Position numbers and translations under genes: made by a program
NCBI GenBank assembly: GCA_016845525.1
Contig: JAERSQ010000222.1
Coordinates: forward strand, 1-37,819
From: Pseudomonadota bacterium
GTDB lineage: Bacteria > Pseudomonadota > Gammaproteobacteria > Arenicellales > UBA868
Length of the DNA: 37,819 nucleotides
Direction of reading: 5' to 3'
Notes under the pieces: generated by a model
What the model was told of the DNA's origin: nothing
Seen by the model: only the letters and a program-made list of their open reading frames with translations
The model's database searches: none
Shown: positions 15,424-23,157 of the stretch, one piece after another
Position numbering within the stretch: the stretch's first letter is position 1
Layout: every line of letters starts with the position of its first letter

Positions 15424-15900
15424 ATGAACATCATTACGGACGCCGAGCAACTTCGAAAGATTGCGCTATTCGCCCAGCTGGATGCCGGCAGACTCAAGCG
15501 GTTGGCGTTCGCAAGTGAAGAGTCCAGTTTTGATGACGGCGATATTATCTTTACCATCAACTCCGGTTCAGACAGCGTGTACGTCATCATGTCTGGCGAG
15601 GTGGGGATTTTTATCAATGAGGAGGCGAGCGGGGATCCCGTGGCTGTGCTGTCGACCAGTGATGTCGTGGGCGAGATGGGCGTTATTGCCAATCAGCCTC
15701 GTTCGGCAACGTTGCGGGCACAGGGAGAGGTGCGCTGTCTGCGTATCCTTGCGGACGATTTCATGGATCTGATGCGCGACAATCCCGAGGTTTCCTTAAG
15801 CGTGCTGCGTCAGATGGCTGATCGGCTGACCCGGACCACCCAGGCTCTGGAGGCTCTCAAACGCGAGCACGCTGCCGCCTTGTCGCCACAGGCATCCTGA
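15424..15900 (+). CDS. Stand-alone cyclic nucleotide-binding domain protein
   Basis: The protein has 158 residues and consists almost wholly of one cyclic nucleotide-binding (CAP_ED) beta-roll. DGDIIFTINSGSDSVYVIMSGEVGIF matches the first half, in pieces. VGEMGVIANQPRSATLRA is the phosphate-binding cassette with its Gly-Glu and Arg-Ser-Ala residues, suggesting that ligand binding is retained. The C-terminal helix (LRQMADRLTRTTQALEALKREH) has no helix-turn-helix, so it is not a CRP-type DNA-binding regulator. The ATG at 15424 is preceded by a C-rich stretch without a clear ribosome binding site. It probably acts through a partner protein. The HD hydrolase gene begins 5 bases after its stop, so the two may form a functional pair. 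Confidence 0.8.
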   Translation: MNIITDAEQLRKIALFAQLDAGRLKRLAFASEESSFDDGDIIFTINSGSDSVYVIMSGEVGIFINEEASGDPVAVLSTSDVVGEMGVIANQPRSATLRAQGEVRCLRILADDFMDLMRDNPEVSLSVLRQMADRLTRTTQALEALKREHAAALSPQAS

Positions 15901-15905
15901 ACGCG

Positions 15906-16541
15906 GTGAATCAAGACCGATTTGAAGCGCTGTGGCGCCGTGCCGGAGGGGGCGGAGAGGCCGGCCGGGTGTTCGAGGCGCTAAAAGGGCATTACAGCGA
16001 TGTAGCCCGTCACTACCATGATTGCGGGCACATTGCGGTTTGTCTCACGGCTTACGATGAAGCGGTTTCGGTTCTCGGCGCTGATGACAGTGTGGAGATG
16101 ACGCTGTGGTTTCATGATGTCATCTTTACTCCCGGTGCGCGGGATAACGAAGCACTTAGTGCGAAGTGGTTTGCCACCGAGGCAGCGGGGTTTCTCCCGG
16201 AGGCATTCATTTTGCAGACCTGTTCGCTGATCGTGGCAACCGATCATCGTGAGCCGCCAGAAGGATTCGGGGCACAGTTCGCGGTGGATGTGGATCTTTG
16301 GGGTTTGTCGCAGCCCTGGGATGCTTTTTTTTCCGACACGGTCGATCTTCGTCGCGAAGCGGTCCACGCCGATGACGAGGCCTTTGCCCGCGGGCAGGGC
16401 GGGTTTTTGCGGGCCTTGGCAGAGCGTTCGCAAATTTATTCGACGCCGTATTTTCAGGACCGTTGCGAAAAATCAGCGCGTCAGAATATCGACCGGCTGT
16501 TGTCGCTCTTTGAGTCCGGGGTAGACTGGACTCAGTCTTAG
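15906..16541 (+). CDS. HD-superfamily metal-dependent phosphohydrolase
   Basis: This 211-residue protein shows the HD-domain metal ligands: RHYHDCGHI (His42 region), WFHD (His70-Asp71), VATDH (His114) and FAVDVDLWGL (Asp128/130). This matches the group annotated as predicted HD-superfamily hydrolases. Members of the wider superfamily cleave phosphate esters, including nucleotides, but no substrate is established for this group. The start is a GTG at 15906, 5 bases after the preceding stop, implying coupling with the cyclic-nucleotide-binding protein. It is probably cytoplasmic, with no membrane segment. Confidence 0.78.
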   Translation: MNQDRFEALWRRAGGGGEAGRVFEALKGHYSDVARHYHDCGHIAVCLTAYDEAVSVLGADDSVEMTLWFHDVIFTPGARDNEALSAKWFATEAAGFLPEAFILQTCSLIVATDHREPPEGFGAQFAVDVDLWGLSQPWDAFFSDTVDLRREAVHADDEAFARGQGGFLRALAERSQIYSTPYFQDRCEKSARQNIDRLLSLFESGVDWTQS

Positions 16542-16588
16542 TGCCGGGTTTCGACCCGCTCGCCAGTATCAGGAGTCAGAAATAAACC

Positions 16589-18577
16589 TTGTTTGAGAAA
16601 TTGCTTATCGCCAACCGCGGGGAGATCGCCTGCCGGGTCATCCGCTCTGCCAAAAAGTTGGGCATCAAGACCGTTGCTGTGTTTTCCGATGCAGACCGCG
16701 ATGCACCGCATACCCTGATGGCAGACCAGAGCGTCCATATCGGTGGGTCACCCTCAGCCGAAAGTTATCTTCTGGTGGACCGGATCATCGATGCCTGTCG
16801 GCACACCGGCGCCGATGCGGTTCATCCCGGGTATGGCTTTCTTTCGGAGAAGTCAGCGCTGGTGTCGGGTCTGGACCAAGCGGACATCGCTTTTGTCGGC
16901 CCGCCGGCCAAGGCGATTGAAGTCATGGGAGACAAGATTGCCTCCAAAGCGCTCGCTGAGAGTGCGGGGGTGCCGACCATTCCCGGCTTCAATGAAGTGC
17001 TTGCCGACGCGCAGGATGCCGTAAGCCGCGCCGGGCAGATTGGGTATCCGGTTATGCTGAAGGCAAGTGCCGGGGGCGGCGGCAAAGGGATGCGGATTGC
17101 CTGGAATGACGACGAGTGCCGCGAGGGTTTTGAGCGGGCCTCAAATGAAGCGCGCTCAAGTTTTTCTGACGATCGCGTCTTTATTGAAAAGTTTGTCAGT
17201 CAACCCCGGCACATTGAGATTCAGGTACTTGCGGATCAGCACGGCAACCGCATCCATCTCAACGAGCGCGAATGCTCAATTCAGCGTCGCCACCAGAAAG
17301 TGGTGGAGGAAGCCCCTTCCTTATTCGTTGATGAAGCCCTGCGGGCCGAGATGGGCGCGCAGGCATTGGCGCTGGCTGAGGCGGTGGGTTACACCTCTGC
17401 CGGCACGGTCGAGTTTATTGTCGATGCAGAGCGTAATTTTTATTTTCTGGAGATGAATACCCGGCTTCAGGTGGAGCATCCGGTAACGGAACTGATTACC
17501 GGTATTGATCTGGTGGAGTGGATGCTGAGGATTGCGGCGGGAGAGGAGTTGACGCTAACCCAGCAGGACGTCGGCATTCGTGGCTGGGCGTTGGAGTCCC
17601 GGGTCTATGCGGAAGATCCCTACCGGGGATTTCTGCCGTCTTCCGGGCGGGTGCTGCGCTTTCGACCGCCTGACGATGCCAAAGGGGTGCGCGTGGATAC
17701 AGGCATCTGCGAAGGCGGAGAAGTCAGCCTGCACTATGACCCCATGATTGCCAAATTGGTGACCCACGGATCAGATCGCGAACAGGCAGCACAGACGATG
17801 CTGCGGGCTCTGGACCGATTTGAGATTAGGGGCATCCAGAGCAATATTCCCTTCTTGGCCGCTTTGGTGCAGCACCCGCGGTTTCTGACTGGCGACACCA
17901 CGACCGGCTTTATTGAGGAAGAGTTTCCGGAAGGTTTTGCCGGCAACGCTCTGTCGCAGAGCGTCATCTACCGTATCGTGGCTCTCATCGCGGTGGTTCA
18001 TGAGCATTGGCATCTGCGCGAGGATGCCTATGCCAGGGTGCCGAGGATGCAGCCGACAGACCGGGTTGTCCAGATTGATGCAGAGCAGTACCCCGTTTCT
18101 GTTGTTGCTGACGAGGACAGTTGGCGGGCAATCGTGCGGGGCGAAACGGTCTCCATTGGGTTTTCGGGCAACCCCTTGGGTTCGGTTATCGATTTCTGTG
18201 CAGACGGGATCGAGGTCACCGCTCAGTTGAGCCGGACGGGTGCACGTTATGAAGTCTTTCACAACGGTGCCGGTGTCGAGGCGCTGGTGCTTGAGCCTTA
18301 CAGTGCTGCCCTGTATCACCTGATGCCCAAAAAGGTTGCGCCGGATCTTTCGCATTTGACGCTTTCGCCGATGCCGGGCCTGCTGGTTTCCGTCGCTGTG
18401 ACGGAAGGTGCCGAGGTCAAAGCGGGTGATGAGATTGCAGTGATCGAAGCCATGAAAATGGAGAACGTGATCCGGGCAGAGCGCGACGGGACCGTGCTTT
18501 GCGTCCATGCCCAGCCCGGTGAAGCGCTCGAAGTGGATCAGCAGATTGTTGAGTTTGTGCGGGAGTCATCTGCGTGA
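16589..18577 (+). CDS. pccA: Acyl-CoA carboxylase biotin-containing alpha subunit, probably propionyl-CoA carboxylase
   Basis: The protein has 662 residues. A biotin carboxylase half comes first (LLIANRGEIACRV, HPGYGFLSE, ATP-grasp loop KASAGGGGKGMRIAW, then FLEMNTRLQVEHPVTE). A linker region and a C-terminal biotinyl domain follow, with biotin attached at Lys623 in EAMKMEN. The start is a TTG at 16589 with AGGAG 13 bases upstream. Sequence alone does not separate propionyl- from 3-methylcrotonyl- or geranyl-CoA carboxylase alpha subunits. The overlapping meaB and nearby methylmalonyl-CoA epimerase favour propionyl-CoA. The carboxyltransferase (beta) subunit is not in the window, so it must be encoded elsewhere. 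It ends in a GTGA overlap with meaB. Confidence 0.88.
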   Translation: MFEKLLIANRGEIACRVIRSAKKLGIKTVAVFSDADRDAPHTLMADQSVHIGGSPSAESYLLVDRIIDACRHTGADAVHPGYGFLSEKSALVSGLDQADIAFVGPPAKAIEVMGDKIASKALAESAGVPTIPGFNEVLADAQDAVSRAGQIGYPVMLKASAGGGGKGMRIAWNDDECREGFERASNEARSSFSDDRVFIEKFVSQPRHIEIQVLADQHGNRIHLNERECSIQRRHQKVVEEAPSLFVDEALRAEMGAQALALAEAVGYTSAGTVEFIVDAERNFYFLEMNTRLQVEHPVTELITGIDLVEWMLRIAAGEELTLTQQDVGIRGWALESRVYAEDPYRGFLPSSGRVLRFRPPDDAKGVRVDTGICEGGEVSLHYDPMIAKLVTHGSDREQAAQTMLRALDRFEIRGIQSNIPFLAALVQHPRFLTGDTTTGFIEEEFPEGFAGNALSQSVIYRIVALIAVVHEHWHLREDAYARVPRMQPTDRVVQIDAEQYPVSVVADEDSWRAIVRGETVSIGFSGNPLGSVIDFCADGIEVTAQLSRTGARYEVFHNGAGVEALVLEPYSAALYHLMPKKVAPDLSHLTLSPMPGLLVSVAVTEGAEVKAGDEIAVIEAMKMENVIRAERDGTVLCVHAQPGEALEVDQQIVEFVRESSA

Positions 18578-19545
18578 ACGGTACGGCCTCGCTGGCGGAC
18601 GCCATCGGGAAACATGATCGGCGAGCGCTGGCGCAGGCGATCACCCTGGTTGAATCAGGCCTCAAGGAACACCAGTCACAGGCCAGGGAATTACTCGCCG
18701 CGTTGCCTGCTCCCGGGCAGCCGGCGCTGCGGATCGGTATCACCGGACCGCCCGGGGCCGGTAAGTCGACCTTCATCGAAACACTGGGTGGACACATGAT
18801 CAAACGCGGCCACTCGGTTGCGGTACTGACAGTGGACCCGAGTTCCGTGGTCAGCGGCGGATCCATACTGGGTGACAAGACGCGGATGCCGACATTGTCA
18901 GTGAATGAAAAGGCCTTTGTCCGGCCTTCACCGTCATCCGGCACCGAGGGGGGAGTTGGGCGGTTTACCCGGGAGGCGATTGCGCTTTGTGAGGCAGCCG
19001 GATTCGACCGCGTCATTGTGGAGACCGTAGGGGTGGGTCAATCCGAACTTCGGGCGGCGTCCATGACCGATGTTTTTGTGCTCCTGCTGGTGCCGGGCTC
19101 GGGAGATGAGCTTCAGGGCATAAAGCGAGGCGTGATGGAGTTGGCGGACCTCATCTTGGTCAATAAGGCCGATGGGGATCTGGAGCAGACCGCTCGCCGT
19201 ACGGTCTCAGAGTACGCGTCGGCGACGGGATTCCTGCAGGCCCGCACGCCCGATTGGAGAGTTCCGGTGCTCGCGATGTCCGCACTTAGGGATATCGGCG
19301 TCACTGACGCGCTGGACCAGATGGAGAAGTTTTTCGTGCACGCCACCCAAGCAGGGCTGCTTCAGTCCCGGCGGGAGAATCAGGCGATTGAGGCTCTGAT
19401 GCAGGCGCTGCACGAAGAACTGCTTGACGAGTTTCTGAAAAACACCAAAAACGCGGATGAGGTCGAGCGGGTTCGCCGGGAGGTGGCAACAGGGCGGCTG
19501 ACCCCCGGCCTTGCGGCACGCGCTCTTATCGATCAATTTACCTGA
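18574..19545 (+). CDS. meaB: MeaB/ArgK-family GTPase, methylmalonyl-CoA mutase chaperone
   Basis: This 323-residue G3E-type GTPase has Walker A GPPGAGKST near residue 57, VLTVDPSSVVSGGSILGDKTRM (switch I and the conserved MeaB loop, read in two pieces), VIVETVGVGQSE (Walker B and switch II) and LVNKADGD (the NKxD guanine-specificity motif). MeaB proteins load and protect the B12 cofactor of methylmalonyl-CoA mutase. The old ArgK name, arginine/ornithine transport kinase, is not supported here. The GTG start overlaps the pccA stop as GTGA, consistent with one operon for propionate catabolism. The mutase itself is absent from the window. Confidence 0.93.
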   Translation: MNGTASLADAIGKHDRRALAQAITLVESGLKEHQSQARELLAALPAPGQPALRIGITGPPGAGKSTFIETLGGHMIKRGHSVAVLTVDPSSVVSGGSILGDKTRMPTLSVNEKAFVRPSPSSGTEGGVGRFTREAIALCEAAGFDRVIVETVGVGQSELRAASMTDVFVLLLVPGSGDELQGIKRGVMELADLILVNKADGDLEQTARRTVSEYASATGFLQARTPDWRVPVLAMSALRDIGVTDALDQMEKFFVHATQAGLLQSRRENQAIEALMQALHEELLDEFLKNTKNADEVERVRREVATGRLTPGLAARALIDQFT

Positions 19546-19568
19546 ATCAAACAAGGCAGAAGCGTTCA

Positions 19569-19973
19569 ATGATTGGAAAACTCAACCACGTTGCGATTGT
19601 GGTGCCGGACCTCGATGCGGCAGCGGCGCTGTACCGGGATACGCTGGGGGCGGCGGTATCTGAGCCTGAACCTCTTGAAGCGCACGGTGTCACCACCGTG
19701 TTTGTCAATCTCGCCAACACGCGCATTGAACTCCTGCACCCACTGGGTAATGACTCATCGATCGGACGGTTTCTCGAGCGTCATCCCGATGGCGGTATGC
19801 ACCATGTCTGCTACGAGGTAGACGACATTCTGGAGGCGCGCGACCAACTAAAAGAGCGCGGTGCTCGGGTTCTGGGAGACGGAGAACCGCGTACTGGGGC
19901 GCACGGCAAGCCTGTGCTTTTTTTGCACCCGAAAGATTTCTGCGGCACGCTGGTTGAACTTGAGCAGGTCTGA
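19569..19973 (+). CDS. mce: Methylmalonyl-CoA epimerase
   Basis: This 134-residue protein of the vicinal-oxygen-chelate (glyoxalase) fold has the family landmarks KLNHVAIVVPDLDAA (metal His7), GGMHHVCYEVDDI (metal His79) and GTLVELEQV (Glu130). Length and motifs match bacterial methylmalonyl-CoA epimerases, which interconvert the (R) and (S) epimers between propionyl-CoA carboxylase and the B12-dependent mutase. It lies 23 bases after meaB and is probably in the same transcript. The ATG at 19569 follows CAAGGCAG. General glyoxalase-like enzymes are the alternative, but the meaB context makes that unlikely. Confidence 0.9.
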   Translation: MIGKLNHVAIVVPDLDAAAALYRDTLGAAVSEPEPLEAHGVTTVFVNLANTRIELLHPLGNDSSIGRFLERHPDGGMHHVCYEVDDILEARDQLKERGARVLGDGEPRTGAHGKPVLFLHPKDFCGTLVELEQV

Positions 19974-19994
19974 TTGCCGCCGTCTGCTCCGCCG

Positions 19995-20855
19995 ATGAGT
20001 AAGAGTGGGGGTAAAGTTTCCCCGGCGGTAGGCGTCTATTACCCCAGGATAGTCGAGACGCTGATCCGGCAAATCTGGTTTCGTCCAAGGATACCGGCGG
20101 GTAAGGCGCGGCGCCTGGGCCTGATCGAGCGGATGATGGGACGGCGCCGCATAAGGGTACTGACGCGGCCGGGATTTCTGTTTGCCTGCGACCAGACGGA
20201 TTGGTTGCAGCGTAACCTGCTGTGCAACCGTATTCATGAACAAGAGGTCACAGAGCAGCTGACGGCGGTTTTCAGGAGCGACGATATCTTTTTTGATGTC
20301 GGCGCGAATACCGGTTATTTCAGTTGTCTGGCACTTTGCTCGGGTGTCGCCGGCGTTACCGCATTCGAACCGGATCCGGACACCTGTGTCGTTATGAATG
20401 GCCAGCGTCAACTGAACGGCTGGGATGAGGCTGCGCTCAGTATCGTGCCGATGGGGTTATCCGATGAAAACGGCCACCAGCAGTTGATCCGGGGCAGCGA
20501 CTCGGGCGAGAGCGGTTTTGGCGACTGGCCCCACCGTGAACCGGTCGGCCGGATTGAGGTCGAGGTCATCACGTTGGATGAGTATTGCCGCCAGGCCGGG
20601 CGGTATCCCAGCATCCTGAAGATCGACGTTGAAGGCTGGGAGTATCCGGTACTACGGGGTGCCGCCGCAGTCCTGCAAAACCCCACCTTGCGTCTCGTTG
20701 TGTTTGAGACGGCCTGTGATGCCAAGGGCATCATCACCGACCCAAGACTGCCAGAACTGCTGGAACAGGCCGGATTCACGGTGTCCCACCTGCCGCGACC
20801 CTCAGGGCGAATCAAGCCGACGGAGAATTACCTGGCCCTTCGCGGCACTGATTAG
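19995..20855 (+). CDS. FkbM-family methyltransferase
   Basis: This 286-residue protein has the SAM-binding Rossmann motif FFDVGANTGYFSCLAL near residue 95, then AFEPDPDTCVVM (acidic end of strand 2), VPMGLSD and ILKIDVEGWEYPVLRGA, the conserved FkbM motif. FkbM enzymes usually O-methylate hydroxyl groups on sugars, lipids or polyketides; the substrate here is unknown. A basic N-terminal segment (RKARRLGLIERMMGRRRIRV-like, residues 34-55) may associate with membranes. I use the ATG at 19995; a TTG at 19974 directly follows the mce stop and would add seven residues. Its stop overlaps the stop of the converging hydrolase gene by three bases. No glycan synthesis genes are nearby. Confidence 0.8.
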   Translation: MSKSGGKVSPAVGVYYPRIVETLIRQIWFRPRIPAGKARRLGLIERMMGRRRIRVLTRPGFLFACDQTDWLQRNLLCNRIHEQEVTEQLTAVFRSDDIFFDVGANTGYFSCLALCSGVAGVTAFEPDPDTCVVMNGQRQLNGWDEAALSIVPMGLSDENGHQQLIRGSDSGESGFGDWPHREPVGRIEVEVITLDEYCRQAGRYPSILKIDVEGWEYPVLRGAAAVLQNPTLRLVVFETACDAKGIITDPRLPELLEQAGFTVSHLPRPSGRIKPTENYLALRGTD

Positions 20856-21628
20856 GTTAGGAGAGAATCGGCAAATTTCTGAAAGGCCTCGATGAGCGCA
20901 TCCGGCTTTTGCGCGTGAAGCCAGTGTCCGGCTTCTTCAACGGCCAGCAGCCGGGCTTTTGGAAAGCGCTTGACGATGGCGGACGCCGCCTGCGGCGTAA
21001 CATAGTCAGACTGTGCACCGTAGATAAAAAGACTCGGGACATCGCTATGCCCCGGCGCGATATCAAAGCCGGTTAACGCTTCCATTTGCCGATGAATAAC
21101 ATCAAGATTGATACGCCAGCTTAGTCCGGCCGAAGTGCTTCTGAGATTCTGTAGCAGAAACTGGCGCAGCGCTTTTTCCGGGATATCCTGCTCAAGTCTC
21201 GTCTCGGCATCGCGCCGGCTTTGAATCGCACTCAGGTCAAGCTTTTTCATCGCCTCCACCAGGGGCGTGTGAGAGTGCGGATACGCCGTCGGTGCGATAT
21301 CAACGAGGACAAGACCGCCAAGCGGGATCCGGTGTTGCAGTGCCAGCGTCATTGCCACTTTGCCGCCCATGCTGTGTCCGATCACGATAGGAGAATCCGG
21401 CACCTCGGCTGAGATGAACTCCGCCAGAACCTCAGCCTGAGCGGGATAAGCCATGTCGTCGGTCCAGGGTGAATCGCCGTGATTGGGCAAATCGACGCAG
21501 AAAATCTGCCACCGGCCAGACAGCCCATCAGCAATTCGCCGCCAGTTGACTGCGGAGCCGAACAGGCCGTGCAGGATCAGGACCGGCGATCCGGATCCGG
21601 TGACGGTAAAAGAAAGCGCAGACGACAC
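20852..21628 (-). CDS. Alpha/beta-hydrolase esterase (YbfF-like)
   Basis: This 258-residue alpha/beta-hydrolase has oxyanion motif LHGLFGS (His20-Gly21), nucleophile elbow GHSMGG (Ser86), an acid in YGAQSDYV (Asp208) and histidine in AGHWLHAQKP (His235). The sequence NHGDSPWTDDMAYPAQAEVLAEFI strongly resembles E. coli YbfF-type short acyl or acyl-CoA esterases (stretch read in parts). The start is a GTG at 21628, 20 bases after the lpd stop, so it is probably the last gene of the pyruvate dehydrogenase transcript. Whether it hydrolyses acyl-CoA or simple esters is unknown. No signal peptide is present. Confidence 0.8.
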   Translation of the reverse strand: MSSALSFTVTGSGSPVLILHGLFGSAVNWRRIADGLSGRWQIFCVDLPNHGDSPWTDDMAYPAQAEVLAEFISAEVPDSPIVIGHSMGGKVAMTLALQHRIPLGGLVLVDIAPTAYPHSHTPLVEAMKKLDLSAIQSRRDAETRLEQDIPEKALRQFLLQNLRSTSAGLSWRINLDVIHRQMEALTGFDIAPGHSDVPSLFIYGAQSDYVTPQAASAIVKRFPKARLLAVEEAGHWLHAQKPDALIEAFQKFADSLLT

Positions 21629-21648
21629 GGGTGTACTGTTTACCGGCG

Positions 21649-23073
21649 TCAGTTTTTGCGCGGCAGGTAAAGATCCGTGATCGTGCCCTCGAAGGCCTCT
21701 GCCGCCAGTGCGACCGTCTCCGAGAGAGTGGGGTGGGGGTGCACGGTGAGCCCGATATCCTGGGCAACACAGTTCATTTCGATCGCAAGCCCGACCTCCG
21801 CGATCAGGTCTCCGGCATTGGGGCCGACAATACCTGCGCCGATGATCTGCTGCGTTGCGGGATCAAACAGCAGCTTGGTGAATCCTTCGCTGCGGGCCAG
21901 AGCAAGGGCGCGACCACTGGCAGCCCAGGGAAAGACCCCTTTGCCGTAGTCGATACCCTGATCTTTTGCCTCGGTTTCAGTGAGACCCGCCCAGGCAACC
22001 TCAGGATCCGTGTAGGCCACTGACGGGATGACTCTGGCCTCGAACCCGCTTTTGAGGCCGGCGGCCACTTCGGCAGCGACCTTGCCCTCGTGAGTCGCTT
22101 TATGTGCCAGCATCGGCTGTCCCACGATGTCGCCGATGGCAAAGATATGCCCCTGATTGGTTCGCTGCTGTTTATCGACCGCAATGAAGCCTTTGGCGTC
22201 GACCGAGACACCCGCCGCCTCGGCAGCAATATGATGACCATTGGGAGAGCGACCCACCGCGATCAGCACCGCATCGTATGCCGCGTGGTCTGGTGCCTTG
22301 TCGCCCTCAAACCGGACAGTGAGTTCCTCGGGGCCGGCCTCAACGGCGCTGACCCGGGTATCGAGATAGACACCCTCGCTCTGCTTGCCGAGACGCTTGG
22401 CCAGCGGCCTGACAAGATCAGGGTCTGCGCCCGGCATAAGCTGTGGCGCCATCTCCACGATGCTGACCTTGCTGCCGAGCGCCAGATAGACGGTGGCCAT
22501 CTCAAGCCCGATGATGCCGCCGCCGATGACGAGCATCCTGGGTGGAATGCTGTTGAGTGCCAGCGCACCCGTTGAGTCAAAAATACGGTCATCGTCCGGC
22601 AGGCCGGGCAGTGCGACGGACTGTGATCCGGCAGCAATAATCGCCTGCTTGAACGGTACGCACACGTCGGGTTCGTCACCCGGGCATGTCACAGCGAATT
22701 CGTGTGCTGAGGTGAAGCGGCCGATACCGTTGATGACCGTTACCTTGCGCTTTTTGGCGAGACCCGATAATCCCCCGGTCAACTGGCTGACAACCTTGTC
22801 TTTCCAGCCGCCCAGCTGCGGCAGATCGATGGTGGGTTCGCCAAACTGGATGCCGTGCGCACGCATCTCCCGCGTCTCTTCAATGACCCTTGCGGCATGC
22901 AGCAGGGCCTTGGAGGGTATGCAGCCAACGTTAAGGCAAACCCCGCCCAGAGAGGGATAGCGTTCGATCAGGCAGACCTTGAGTCCGAGGTCAGCTGCGC
23001 GAAACGCTGCGGTATATCCGCCGGGTCCAGAGCCGAGTACCGCAAGGTCAAAGGTGTCAGAAGTTTCGGTAAT
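21649..23073 (-). CDS. lpd: Dihydrolipoamide dehydrogenase (E3), apparently with a non-canonical AUU start
   Basis: The protein is E3 of the pyruvate dehydrogenase complex: an FAD-binding loop LGSGPGGYTAAFRA, redox-active disulfide Cys46/Cys51 in GGVCLNVGCIPSK, an NAD-binding GGGIIGLEMATVY, AIGDIVGQPMLAH, and the His-Glu pair in HPHPTLSE. No ATG, GTG or TTG occurs in frame between the aceF stop and the Rossmann motif. The first ATG (22866) would delete both the FAD loop and the disulfide. Starting at the ATT at 23073-23071 gives 474 residues and the motifs fall within one position of E. coli Lpd, which is also 474 residues. GGGGA lies about 8 bases upstream. A CTG at 23091 is an alternative. 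The aceF stop codon is in the same frame. Confidence 0.88.
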   Translation of the reverse strand: MTETSDTFDLAVLGSGPGGYTAAFRAADLGLKVCLIERYPSLGGVCLNVGCIPSKALLHAARVIEETREMRAHGIQFGEPTIDLPQLGGWKDKVVSQLTGGLSGLAKKRKVTVINGIGRFTSAHEFAVTCPGDEPDVCVPFKQAIIAAGSQSVALPGLPDDDRIFDSTGALALNSIPPRMLVIGGGIIGLEMATVYLALGSKVSIVEMAPQLMPGADPDLVRPLAKRLGKQSEGVYLDTRVSAVEAGPEELTVRFEGDKAPDHAAYDAVLIAVGRSPNGHHIAAEAAGVSVDAKGFIAVDKQQRTNQGHIFAIGDIVGQPMLAHKATHEGKVAAEVAAGLKSGFEARVIPSVAYTDPEVAWAGLTETEAKDQGIDYGKGVFPWAASGRALALARSEGFTKLLFDPATQQIIGAGIVGPNAGDLIAEVGLAIEMNCVAQDIGLTVHPHPTLSETVALAAEAFEGTITDLYLPRKN

Positions 23074-23157
23074 TTTTTCTATCCCCGGCAGCTCTGGTGC
23101 GGTCTGTGTCCGCGATGGCAGGTTTTGGTCTTGCGCTGAACGGTCAAAGTGCTTGTG

